This document shows, in pieces, positions 17,084 to 25,759 of a stretch of DNA of 64,000 nucleotides. The stretch lies in the NCBI GenBank assembly GCA_963739985.1, contig CAVUCE010000005.1, positions 124,001-188,000 of the forward strand, written 5' to 3'. The notes below the pieces were generated by a model, which did no database searches, was not told where the DNA came from, and worked only from the letters and a program-made list of their open reading frames with translations. Position numbers and translations under genes: made by a program. Position 1 is the stretch's first letter. Each line of letters starts with the position of its first letter. The stretch comes from CAVUCE01 sp963739985 (GTDB taxonomy: Bacteria; Bacteroidota; Ignavibacteria; Ignavibacteriales; Ignavibacteriaceae).

Positions 17084-18400
17084 TTAATTATTTTCTATTC
17101 TTATAAAAGAATCGGAAACATGTGTAACTCTGCCCGAAATTGAAGAATGAACATTTGTTCCGAGTTTTCCTTCTTTTGCCTTCCCGATCATTTGATTTTG
17201 TTTTACTTTTTCTCCGATTTTCACAATTGGTTCTGCAGATTCACCCAGATGTTGTTTTAAATATATTTTTACAACCTTCGCTTCAGGAGATTTATCATTG
17301 TACGGCGTATGTACATCATAATCCTGCAACTTTAATTTTTGAATTAACTGTCTCAAAGGAACTCTTCTTCCTTCTTTTATCGGGTGAACTTTTACCGGCT
17401 TCGATTGAACAAACTTAATTCCCTCTTCATGCATTTCCCTTTTTGCTTTATCGCAAGCTTCTTTCGGATATAAATCTTCCGGGCAAGCATACAATGTGCA
17501 TAATCCGCAACTGCAACAAAGCTCTGCCATCTGGTTCCAGACTTCGCTGCCTGTTTTTGTGAATCCTAGCGAACGCATCACTTTATGTGGCTGAACATCA
17601 TAACCTAAAAGGTATCTGGGACAAAACTCAGTACAGTAACTGCATTGATCACATGCTGATTTACCGATTCGCATCCAGTTTTGCTCAGGTTGGTTTTTGC
17701 GTTTTATTAAATAATGATCTTTAGGAAGTACTATTAATCCGGCTGTTGTTTTTGTTACAACTTCATCGAGATCAAAAGTAAGTTTACCCATCATAACACC
17801 GCCGACAAACACTCCAAAATCTTTAACAGTGGTTCCGCCTGCAAACTCTATAAGTTCTCTGAAGGTAATTCCAATCGGTGCAAAAAATGAGCAGGGTTTT
17901 TTAACAGCACCTGCCACAGAGACAAATTTTTGTGTTACCGGAATTCCATGTGAAGCTCTTGAAACGTTCAAAAACGATTCTACATTATTTACAACACATC
18001 CAACATCAAGCGGAATTCCTGCCGGAGGAATTAATCTTTTTGTAGCAGAATAAACGAGTTCATATTCATCGCCGGATGGATAGAAATCGCCTAATTCAGT
18101 TAATTTAATTCTACTTCCATTTGTATATTTTGAGATCTGTTCAATAGCTTTTGCATTTTTAGATTTTATTCCAAAGTAACCTTTGTCTGCGCCAATGCTG
18201 TCTATTGAAAGATTAAAACCATCAACAATTTCTTTCGCAAAGTTTACCATTAGTTCATAGTCTTTGTGAATTAATGGTTCACATTCAGCGCCATTTGCAA
18301 TTACAAATTCAGCTTTTGATTTAGTTTTTATGTGTGTGGGAAATCCTGCGCCGCCGGCACCAACTACTCCAGCTTCAAATACTTGATCTGATAGGGACAT
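17084..18400 (-). CDS. pduS: PduS/RnfC-like SLBB flavo-iron-sulphur electron transfer protein
   Basis: 438 residues. The N-terminus has the glycine-rich nucleotide/FMN-binding motif 'GAGGAGFPTHIK' (14-25) and 'IANGAECEPLIHKDYELM', shared with RnfC and the NuoF/HoxF family. An SLBB-like region follows ('VSVAGAVKKP'). Two [4Fe-4S] motifs are visible: C250-x2-C253-x2-C256-x3-C260 and C295-x2-C298-x2-C301-x4-C306. The C-terminal barrel-sandwich domain has 'IVKIGEKVKQNQMIGKA'. PduS reduces the cobalamin cofactor inside the Pdu microcompartment and interacts with PduT. The pairing here supports electron transport across or inside a shell. The gene directly precedes the pduT-like gene. It could also serve a different B12-dependent or glycyl-radical microcompartment. 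Confidence 0.9.
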   Translation of the reverse strand: MSLSDQVFEAGVVGAGGAGFPTHIKTKSKAEFVIANGAECEPLIHKDYELMVNFAKEIVDGFNLSIDSIGADKGYFGIKSKNAKAIEQISKYTNGSRIKLTELGDFYPSGDEYELVYSATKRLIPPAGIPLDVGCVVNNVESFLNVSRASHGIPVTQKFVSVAGAVKKPCSFFAPIGITFRELIEFAGGTTVKDFGVFVGGVMMGKLTFDLDEVVTKTTAGLIVLPKDHYLIKRKNQPEQNWMRIGKSACDQCSYCTEFCPRYLLGYDVQPHKVMRSLGFTKTGSEVWNQMAELCCSCGLCTLYACPEDLYPKEACDKAKREMHEEGIKFVQSKPVKVHPIKEGRRVPLRQLIQKLKLQDYDVHTPYNDKSPEAKVVKIYLKQHLGESAEPIVKIGEKVKQNQMIGKAKEGKLGTNVHSSISGRVTHVSDSFIRIENN

Positions 18401-18513
18401 TAAATTCCTTTGTTAAAATCTTTTTGCTAAAGTTAGATAAAATAATTAAAAGATTAAATTATAAAGTTTTAAATAAGTTGGAATATTTTAGATTTAAAGC
18501 TTTAGAAAGATTT

Positions 18514-18557
18514 AAAAAAAAGCAGAAATCTTAGTTCTTACAAAATTTCTGCTTTTT
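18514..18557 (-). terminator. Terminator of the ammonium transporter gene
   Basis: The 9-bp stem AGCAGAAAT (18521-18529)/ATTTCTGCT (18545-18553) is flanked by an A-run on one side and a T-run on the other. On the minus strand it follows the amt stop by about 20 bp and ends in eight Ts. The symmetry would also allow use in the other direction, but no plus-strand gene ends here. Confidence 0.9.
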
Positions 18558-18576
18558 ATAATGAATTTTAGTTGTT

Positions 18577-20019
18577 TTAATCCGAGCTTATACGAAGTTT
18601 ATGAATCAAAAATAATTTAAGAGCAGTCAACAATCCGGGTTGTTCGTTTTCCTTATCCAAATTTTCTTCATTTCCATGCTTAACTGCATAGCCCATACTC
18701 AGTTCAGGGAAATTAGTAGAGTACATAATTGATTCCCCATGCTGACTTAAATCCAGGCCCGTATATTCATCTTCCGCGGTTACACGTAAAGGAGTGATTA
18801 AATCGGTTAAAATATAAAGTATATAAGAACCGCCAAAAGCGAAAACGCCGACAATTAATAATCCGATTATTTGAGCAAAAAATGTTTCTGTATGTCCGTA
18901 AATCAATCCGACCTTCTGAGCAAATACAGCTGTTAATATCATTCCAACAATTCCGCCTAAGCCATGACATGGAAAAACGTCTAAAGTATCATCCAATGCA
19001 GTTTTTGATTTCCACGAAACGGCTAGATTGCTTATAATACTTGCTGTGGCACCGATGAATAGACTCGCACCAACATCAACATAACCGGCCGCCGGAGTAA
19101 TTGCAACAAGACCAACAACGGCTCCAACACAAGCGCCGAGTGCGGATGGTTTTATTCCTCTCATTGCATCAAATAAAATCCAGACAATTGCCGCAGCTGC
19201 AGATGCGGTATTTGTTGTTGCAAAAGCTAAAACAGCAGTTCCGTTTGCGCCAAGAGCCGAACCTGCGTTAAATCCAAACCAGCCAAACCACAATAAACCC
19301 GTTCCTAACATCACATAAGGAATATTTGCAGGAAGATGTACTTCTTTGTTTTGATGAGTTTTTCTTCGTCCTAGTTTTATTGCTCCGGCAAGTGCAGCTA
19401 ATCCTGCTGAAATGTGTACAACGGTACCGCCGGCAAAATCGAGAACTCCCATATTTTTTAATAAACCATTCGGTGCCCAAGTCATGTGTGCAAGTGGTGC
19501 ATAAATAAACAAACTAAACAAAACCATAAATACCAAGTATGAAGAAAACTTGACTCTTTCGGCGAAGGAACCGGTTATTAGAGCAGGAGTAATAATCGCA
19601 AATTTTAATTGAAATAAAGCAAATAACATCAGTGGAATTGTGGGCGCTAATTGTGGATCGGTTTGTAATCCAACCCCGTGAAACATAAAATATGTTAAAG
19701 GGTTGCCGATGATTCCGCCAACATCTTTTCCGAAGGCCAAACTAAAACCGACCACAACCCATAAAACACTTATAACTCCCATTGCAATAAAACTCTGAAG
19801 CATTGTAGAAATTACATTTTTGGAGCTAACCATCCCTCCGTAGAAAAATGATAAGCCCGGAGTCATAAAAAGCACTAAAGCGGTTGATGTTAACATCCAT
19901 GCAACGTCTGCCGCACTTACCGGTCCACCGGTAATAGTTTGCGGGCTAACCGGAAGCAAAGCTCCAATTAGAGCAATACCGAATAGCATTACAAATGCGA
20001 TTTTACCAAATTTTTTCAT
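18577..20019 (-). CDS. amt: Ammonium transporter (Amt family)
   Basis: 480 residues from the ATG at 20017-20019; an in-frame GTG at 20025 would add two. A hydrophobic leader, probably cleaved, is followed by eleven membrane helices beginning 'AADVAWMLTSTALVLFMTPGLSFFYGGMVSSKN', an Amt hallmark. The twin pore histidines fall in 'GGTVVHISAGLAALAG' and 'DVFPCHGLGGIVGM'. The protein carries ammonium into the cytoplasm as a trimer in the inner membrane. The C-terminal tail has 'DEYTGLDLSQHGESIM', a usual contact region for a PII protein. No glnK/glnB gene lies beside it, so the PII partner must be encoded elsewhere. Confidence 0.96.
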   Translation of the reverse strand: MKKFGKIAFVMLFGIALIGALLPVSPQTITGGPVSAADVAWMLTSTALVLFMTPGLSFFYGGMVSSKNVISTMLQSFIAMGVISVLWVVVGFSLAFGKDVGGIIGNPLTYFMFHGVGLQTDPQLAPTIPLMLFALFQLKFAIITPALITGSFAERVKFSSYLVFMVLFSLFIYAPLAHMTWAPNGLLKNMGVLDFAGGTVVHISAGLAALAGAIKLGRRKTHQNKEVHLPANIPYVMLGTGLLWFGWFGFNAGSALGANGTAVLAFATTNTASAAAAIVWILFDAMRGIKPSALGACVGAVVGLVAITPAAGYVDVGASLFIGATASIISNLAVSWKSKTALDDTLDVFPCHGLGGIVGMILTAVFAQKVGLIYGHTETFFAQIIGLLIVGVFAFGGSYILYILTDLITPLRVTAEDEYTGLDLSQHGESIMYSTNFPELSMGYAVKHGNEENLDKENEQPGLLTALKLFLIHKLRISSD

Positions 20020-20198
20020 ATTCACTTTTCTGAAAATTTATGCAAACATAAAAATTATTAGGAATTTTGTCAATATAAATTTAATTATTAAAGGATAGAT
20101 CACACTAACCTAATTTTGGAAGGAAATACAGCGAACGAAACTAAATATATGTTTTCCAGAGTAAGTAATTCTAATATTTTGAGATATGTTATAATTTA

Positions 20199-20224
20199 TA
20201 AGGACAAGGCGTGACTTGTCCTTA
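20199..20224. repeat. GGGACAAG-type palindrome, copy 2
   Basis: A perfect 10-bp stem TAAGGACAAG (20199-20208)/CTTGTCCTTA (20215-20224) with loop GCGTGA. It lies 23 bp after the hemH stop and may end that transcript; no strong T-run follows on the minus strand. Confidence 0.75.
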
Positions 20225-20247
20225 ACATTGGTTTCTAAAAGATTAAG

Positions 20248-21264
20248 CTATTTATTTTCCAGTACAATTTGTTTTAGCGTATCAATCCACATTGGGTGAT
20301 CATTTAAGCTTTCTACAAGCTGTAAATCTTCACCACCCTGATCTTTGAATAACTGTTTGTACTCATGCCCGATTTCAATAGTTGTCTCAAGACAATCCGC
20401 AACAAATGCCGGACTAAAAAAGAGCAGCTTTTTCGCTCCTTTTTTCGCTTGTTCAATTACCATTTTATCTGCAAAAGGCTCAAGCCATTTTTTATCGAGC
20501 CTGGATTGAAAACAAACCGTATATTTTTCTTTAGGAATGTTTAGTTTTTCAACTAATAGCCTTGTAGTTGCAAAGCAAGTTGCTTTATAACAGTATTTGT
20601 TATCTTCGGTTATTTCAGTTTCACAATTATGATCTGAGCAAGGGTTCCCGTCTTCGTAAACTTTATCTACTTGTCTAACTGGTAATCCGTGATAACTAAA
20701 TAAAATATGATCAAATTCTTCAAGATTAAATTTCTTGGTACGCTCAAGAATTGTATTAATAAACCCGGGATTATCATAAAACTGGCTGATCACTTTAATT
20801 TCTGGAATGACCCACCAGTCACTTATTATTTTAATTGCTTTTTCAATCGCAGAGCCGGTACTTGCGGAAGCATATTGAGGAAAAAGTGGTAAAATTATAA
20901 TTTTTTCATATCCGTGTTTTTTCATTCTAGCTAAAACTTGGTCCAAACTTGGGTTTTGATAGCGCATTGCTAATTCAACATTAAACTCATCGCTTAACTC
21001 TTTTTGGAGCATTTTTTGAACATTTTCGCTATAAATTAACAAAGGAGAACCATCTTTTGTCCAAAGCTGCTGATAAATTTTTGCTGATTTAGGAGCCCTA
21101 AAGGGTACAATTATTACATTTACCAGAAATTTTCTTAACAGATAAGGAATGTCTATGACTCGTGGGTCATTTAAAAATTCTGATAAATATTTTCTCACAT
21201 CAGGTACTGACGGACTATCAGGAGTGCCAAGTTGAATAAGTAATACGCCTGTTTTAGCTTTCAT
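20248..21264 (-). CDS. hemH: Ferrochelatase
   Basis: 338 residues, the normal length. HemH inserts Fe2+ into protoporphyrin IX (or coproporphyrin III) as the last step of haem synthesis. The N-terminal 'GVLLIQLGTPDSPSVPDVRKYLSEFLNDPRVID' and 'YHGLP' with catalytic H192 are clear. So are 'MRYQNPSLDQVLARMKKHGYEKIIILPLFPQYASASTGSA' and the C-terminal signature 'LLFFSPAFVADCLETTIEIGHEY'. The Cys-containing stretch 'DGNPCSDHNC' and 'YCYKATCFATT' resembles members with extra cysteines. The gene is monocistronic, not clustered with other haem genes. Confidence 0.97.
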   Translation of the reverse strand: MKAKTGVLLIQLGTPDSPSVPDVRKYLSEFLNDPRVIDIPYLLRKFLVNVIIVPFRAPKSAKIYQQLWTKDGSPLLIYSENVQKMLQKELSDEFNVELAMRYQNPSLDQVLARMKKHGYEKIIILPLFPQYASASTGSAIEKAIKIISDWWVIPEIKVISQFYDNPGFINTILERTKKFNLEEFDHILFSYHGLPVRQVDKVYEDGNPCSDHNCETEITEDNKYCYKATCFATTRLLVEKLNIPKEKYTVCFQSRLDKKWLEPFADKMVIEQAKKGAKKLLFFSPAFVADCLETTIEIGHEYKQLFKDQGGEDLQLVESLNDHPMWIDTLKQIVLENK

Positions 21265-21333
21265 TATTTTCTTTTCTGTTAAAGTAGTTTCTTTATGTAA
21301 GCAACACTAAAATAATAAATAAAATTCCCAAAT

Positions 21334-23379
21334 TTATTTTTGATCTGCGGATCTTAGCTGGAAAGTGAATGTACTTCCGGCCCCAGGAACGCTATGAACC
21401 CAAATTTTTCCGCCGTTAGTTTCAATAAACTCTTTGCATAAACCCAAACCAAGTCCGGAGCCTCTTTCTCCTTTAGTGCCTTTGCTGCTGCTTTTTGCTG
21501 AGATATCAAATAACTTATTTTGTTCTGCCGGAGGAATTCCGATTCCGTTGTCGGATACAGAGACTTCAATATATCCGTTACGTTTGTTTGATGAAATGGT
21601 GATTAAACCTTTTTCACCGGTAAATTTGATAGCATTTGTTAAAAGATTGCGCACAACAAGATTTATCATATCAGGATCAGCAATAGCAAAAGTTTCAGCT
21701 TCAACTTTATTAATCAAATTTATTGATTTATTTTCCGCTAGTTTTTTAACAACACTTATTTGCGAATCAGTAACTTGAGTTAAATCTAATTTAGACGGTT
21801 TAGATTTTCGCTCTTCGATTTGAGAAACCGACCAGGTTAATAAATTATCAAGTAAATTACTTGTAGAGTTTAGGTCTGATTCTAATTCAGATACATATTC
21901 TTTGAATTCACTAATTGTCAATTCTTTCATATTTAATAAATCAACCAAACCCTTTAAACTTGCGAACGGATTTCTTAGATCGTGTGCAATTACAGCGAAT
22001 AATTTATCTTTTATCGAATTTGTTTCTTCAAGGTCTTTATTCTTTTGGTTAATAATTTCCTGCTGATCGGCAAGCTCTGATTTTTGATTCTCAAGAAGTA
22101 TGTTTGTTTTCTGCTTATCTTTATTATTCTTAATTAAAATAACAGCTAAAATGACTAGTAATATTAAACTGCCGCTGAAAATGTAGATATAGAGTCTTTG
22201 GTGTTTCAGTTCCGCTTTCTGCAATTTAATTTGCAACTCATTTTGTCCCTCTGAGTATTGATTCTGCATCTCTTCCATTTGCTTTGAGCGTTTAAGATTT
22301 AGAAGAGAATCACTTAAAGTGAGATATTTATCTTGATAATCATAAGCAGCTTTGAAGTCGTTTAATTTTGCATAAATCAAGCTTAAATTTTTATCAATTG
22401 ATTTTTCCATCGATTTGGCATTTATTTCCTGTGCAATCTTAAGAGCAGCTAAACCATCTTTTAAGGCTTCACTAAGATTCCCCATATCCTTTAGCAAGAA
22501 AGCCAAATTATTTAGTGTTTCTGCTTCACCGCTTTTATCATCTAGATCATGTCTTATCTTATACGCCGACTGCAAATATTCCAAAGCTTGATTGTATTTT
22601 TTCTTTTTGCTATATACAATTCCAATATTATTTAAAGTTAAAGCACTTTCTTTTTTATTTCCGTTTGCGTTTTGTAGTTTTAAGGCCCTTTGATAATACG
22701 GTAAAGCCTTTTCATCTTCACCTTTTTTAGAATAAACCGCTCCGATATTACTTAGTGTATTCGCTAAATCATTTTTATCAGTTGAATTTTTCCGGATATT
22801 AAGTGCCTTGTTGTAAAACTCCAGCGCTTTATCAAATTCATCCATATCCATATATAGACTGCCAATATTATTATAAGAACCGGAGATATCATCCTGGTTC
22901 CCAATTTCTTCACGAAGTTTTAAGGCTTTCAAATAATACTTTAATGCTTCAGTATATTTTCCTGTGTTGAAATAAGCGATTCCGATATTATTTAGAGAGC
23001 CGGCAATCTCAATTTTGTCTCCGATTGCCTCTCTCATCTTAAGCGATTTTTTATAATACTCAATTGCTGTTGGAATATTTCCTTTAAGGTTATAAATAAT
23101 ACCTATTCCATTTAATGATTTTGCAACGCCAAACTTATAATTAATATCTTGTGAAAGTTTAAGCGCTTTATTTCCATATTCTAATGATTTATTAAAATCG
23201 GCAAATGCATATTGTTTCATAAGTTCGATATACAATATAACTTTGGAAGTATCCGGCGAGTTTATAATTCTTTTATTTAAGCTATCAATTACTTTTTTAT
23301 TCTGTGGGAATATTATAGCACTTGTAAGTGTTAGAATTAGTGCTGTTAAAATTATAAGCTTCGACTTTGTGTAGTGCAT
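21334..23379 (-). CDS. TPR-containing sensor histidine kinase (orphan)
   Basis: 681 residues. A signal peptide or N-terminal anchor (about 1-25) precedes six to seven tetratricopeptide repeats (about 60-345) with the typical 'SLNNIGIAYFNTGKYTEALKYY' pattern. A coiled segment follows (about 350-390), then one membrane helix (about 393-416). A cytoplasmic coiled coil leads to a HisKA domain with H466 in 'AHDLRNPF', and the HATPase domain has N ('NLVVRNLLTNAIKFT'), G1 ('DNGIGIP') and G2 ('GLGLGLCKEF') boxes. The TPR domain should be extracytoplasmic and sense a protein or peptide ligand. No response regulator is adjacent, so it is an orphan. This type is frequent in Bacteroidota/Ignavibacteria. 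Confidence 0.93.
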   Translation of the reverse strand: MHYTKSKLIILTALILTLTSAIIFPQNKKVIDSLNKRIINSPDTSKVILYIELMKQYAFADFNKSLEYGNKALKLSQDINYKFGVAKSLNGIGIIYNLKGNIPTAIEYYKKSLKMREAIGDKIEIAGSLNNIGIAYFNTGKYTEALKYYLKALKLREEIGNQDDISGSYNNIGSLYMDMDEFDKALEFYNKALNIRKNSTDKNDLANTLSNIGAVYSKKGEDEKALPYYQRALKLQNANGNKKESALTLNNIGIVYSKKKKYNQALEYLQSAYKIRHDLDDKSGEAETLNNLAFLLKDMGNLSEALKDGLAALKIAQEINAKSMEKSIDKNLSLIYAKLNDFKAAYDYQDKYLTLSDSLLNLKRSKQMEEMQNQYSEGQNELQIKLQKAELKHQRLYIYIFSGSLILLVILAVILIKNNKDKQKTNILLENQKSELADQQEIINQKNKDLEETNSIKDKLFAVIAHDLRNPFASLKGLVDLLNMKELTISEFKEYVSELESDLNSTSNLLDNLLTWSVSQIEERKSKPSKLDLTQVTDSQISVVKKLAENKSINLINKVEAETFAIADPDMINLVVRNLLTNAIKFTGEKGLITISSNKRNGYIEVSVSDNGIGIPPAEQNKLFDISAKSSSKGTKGERGSGLGLGLCKEFIETNGGKIWVHSVPGAGSTFTFQLRSADQK

Positions 23380-23538
23380 AAAAATATCTTTTGTTAAGTA
23401 GAATCGTTGTTTCTAATATCGAAGTGAGAATTATAGTAAAAATTAATGATAAAAACGATCTGACATTTTATCCAATTATTAAACGAGAGTATAAAATAAT
23501 ATTTTAAATATTTAATAATAAAAACTATTAGATATAAG

Positions 23539-24606
23539 TTAAAACCAATTTTTGCGCTTAAAATAATAAACCATTAATCCGGCAATAATTGTCATAAAAA
23601 TCCAAAAGCCATCCGGATACATCCAGCTCATTTCAAGTTCCGGCATGTGTTTAAAATTCATTCCATAAACACCTGCAACAAACGTTAAAGGAATAAAAAT
23701 AGTAGCAATTATAGTTAATACTTTCATTACTTCATTCATTCTATTACTTATGCTTGAAAGATAAGTATCGAGCATTCCACTAACCATATCTCTATACGAT
23801 TCAATTGTGTCAATGATCTGAATTGTATGATCATAAACATCGCGAAGGAAAATTCCTGTAGAATCCTGAATTAAATCGGAATCACCTCTGTCGAGGTTGT
23901 TTAAAACTTCACGTAAAGGCCAAACAGATTTGCGCAATAATATTAATTCTCTCCGAAGTTTATGAATAGTGTGAAGATTAGAAGGTTGCGGATCAGTTAT
24001 AAGTTCATCTTCAACAAGTTCTATGGTCTCACCAAACTGCTCCAAAATATTGAAGTAACTATCAACTACCGAATCTACAAGAGCGTAAGCAAGATAATCA
24101 GCGCCGGATTTCCTAATTTTCCCTTTTCCAACTCTTAATCTGTCACGTACCGCGTTAAAAACATCGCCTTCTTTTTCTTGAAATGAGATTAGGTAATTGC
24201 TTCCTAAAATTAGACTCACTTGTTCATTAGAAATATCGCTTAATTTTTGATCGTAGTTAAACATTTTAAATACTACATAAATGTAGTTATCAAAATCTTC
24301 CATTTTAGGTCGCTGACCTGTGTTTAGAACATCTTCTAGTACGAGAGCATGAATACCAAATTTAAGTCCGATCTTTTCAATTATGCTAATATCTTGTAAC
24401 CCATCAATATTAATCCATGTTGTGTTTTCGGAGTTAATGTATGTAAAAGCATTCTCTATTGTGTTTATCTCTTTTTCTATAATTTTAGATTCATTAAAAC
24501 TCATAACTGAGATTTTAACTTTTTCGGTTCTGTTTTCGCCGACGTAAACCAGGGTTCCGGGAGCCAAACCAATTTGTTTTGCTTTTCGCTTATAACCTTT
24601 CGGCAT
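23539..24606 (-). CDS. corA: CorA-type Mg2+/Co2+ transporter
   Basis: 355 residues. The large N-terminal cytoplasmic alpha/beta domain is followed by the long stalk helix and two C-terminal membrane helices. The selectivity loop has the diagnostic 'YGMNF' in 'FVAGVYGMNFKHMPE'. The C-terminus is basic ('YYFKRKNWF'), as usual for CorA. The protein makes a pentameric channel in the inner membrane that admits Mg2+ under low cytoplasmic Mg2+. It is monocistronic. The ATG at 24604-24606 gives the normal length. Zn2+ transport, as in ZntB, is possible but less likely given the GMN context. Confidence 0.96.
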   Translation of the reverse strand: MPKGYKRKAKQIGLAPGTLVYVGENRTEKVKISVMSFNESKIIEKEINTIENAFTYINSENTTWINIDGLQDISIIEKIGLKFGIHALVLEDVLNTGQRPKMEDFDNYIYVVFKMFNYDQKLSDISNEQVSLILGSNYLISFQEKEGDVFNAVRDRLRVGKGKIRKSGADYLAYALVDSVVDSYFNILEQFGETIELVEDELITDPQPSNLHTIHKLRRELILLRKSVWPLREVLNNLDRGDSDLIQDSTGIFLRDVYDHTIQIIDTIESYRDMVSGMLDTYLSSISNRMNEVMKVLTIIATIFIPLTFVAGVYGMNFKHMPELEMSWMYPDGFWIFMTIIAGLMVYYFKRKNWF

Positions 24607-24695
24607 AATAACTCCTTAAATAATCATGCTTTTTGAATTGAGTAATAATATAATTATTACTTGAATTGATTGCACAAATTCATTGAAAAAATGTG

Positions 24696-25646
24696 TTAAA
24701 AAAAATCTAATCGCATTCTTATAGTAGTTCGCTTATATTTTGAATTGTGATTTTCATGTGTGTATTTAAAACCAAGACTTTCATAAAGATTTACGGCTTT
24801 AGTTAATTTATCGGCAGTTTCTAAAAAAATAGTTTTCGCACCCTTAGAATAAGCAAAACCAATTACAGCAAGTGCAAGCTTTTTCCCGATTTGTTTTCCT
24901 TGATGTTTACCTGTTACCGCCATTTTAGTAAGTTCAAATTCTTCTGATGAAATTTTAAGCGCAGCGCAAGTTCCAACTATCTCTTTATCATAAATCGCGA
25001 AGAAGATTTCACCGTCTTTATCTAAAATTTCTTTTTCCGGATTACTAAGTAGTTTGATGTCTTGTTCTTCGACTTCGAAATATTTTTCCAGCCACTCAAA
25101 ATTTAATGACTTAAAATAATCCTTATATTCAGAATCATATGTGACTATTCTTATTTCATCAAGCATCCGTTTTTTAATTTTTTCATCTATCCTGGTAAAA
25201 ACATCTTTTTGCTTAATAACATTTTCCAACGCGCTGATTGAATGCATAAAATCTATGTTGGACTCAGTTATTAAATCTTTGACAGATGACTCAATATCAA
25301 GAATGAAAGGTGCTAAGCTTTCATAAAACTCAGTTCCTTTTTTACTTAACTTTACTAATCGTTTCCGTTTATCATTCTTGTCTTTTTGAGTAAGTAATAA
25401 TCCTTTGCTTTCCATTTGATTTACAAATTGAACAATAGCAGGGTGTGATAAATCCAAAGCTAGTGCAATATCCAGAATAGAAGATTCTCCGGTTTTATGA
25501 AGATAATTTGTAAGTACAAACCACTTTGGTTCAAAATTTAAATTATACTTTTCGTAAATTTTAGCAACATCTTGCATAAAATAATCACTTAAGCGTTTTA
25601 ATCTTGATCCAAGAGCAGATTCTCCAAGTTCTTTAATTAAATCCAT
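24696..25646 (-). CDS. MarR-family regulator fused to a GNAT acetyltransferase
   Basis: 316 residues. Residues 1-150 form a MarR winged helix-turn-helix domain (recognition region 'SILDIALALDLSHPAIVQFVNQMESKGLL', wing 'QKDKNDKRKRLVKLSKKG'). Residues 160-316 form a GNAT domain with the acetyl-CoA motif A 'MAVTGKHQGKQIGKKLALAVIGFAYSKGAKTIFLETADKLTKAVNLYESLGF'. Such fusions are known and usually annotated as bifunctional HTH regulator/N-acetyltransferase. Acetyl-CoA or the acetylated metabolite could control DNA binding, but this is inference. The gene is alone and may repress itself; no operator palindrome is convincing upstream. Confidence 0.9.
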   Translation of the reverse strand: MDLIKELGESALGSRLKRLSDYFMQDVAKIYEKYNLNFEPKWFVLTNYLHKTGESSILDIALALDLSHPAIVQFVNQMESKGLLLTQKDKNDKRKRLVKLSKKGTEFYESLAPFILDIESSVKDLITESNIDFMHSISALENVIKQKDVFTRIDEKIKKRMLDEIRIVTYDSEYKDYFKSLNFEWLEKYFEVEEQDIKLLSNPEKEILDKDGEIFFAIYDKEIVGTCAALKISSEEFELTKMAVTGKHQGKQIGKKLALAVIGFAYSKGAKTIFLETADKLTKAVNLYESLGFKYTHENHNSKYKRTTIRMRLDFF

Positions 25647-25759
25647 TTATAATACTCTTGTTTATATATAATATATTACGTAAGCGCTTACTTATTATAG
25701 CTTAATTTTATCTTTTTCACAATAAAAACTTTTACTGGTAAATCATTCACTAAAATTTA

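Noticed and set aside
21434..21778. Open plus-strand frame opposite the histidine-kinase ATPase domain
   Set aside because: Antisense shadow of conserved N/G boxes; no ribosome site.
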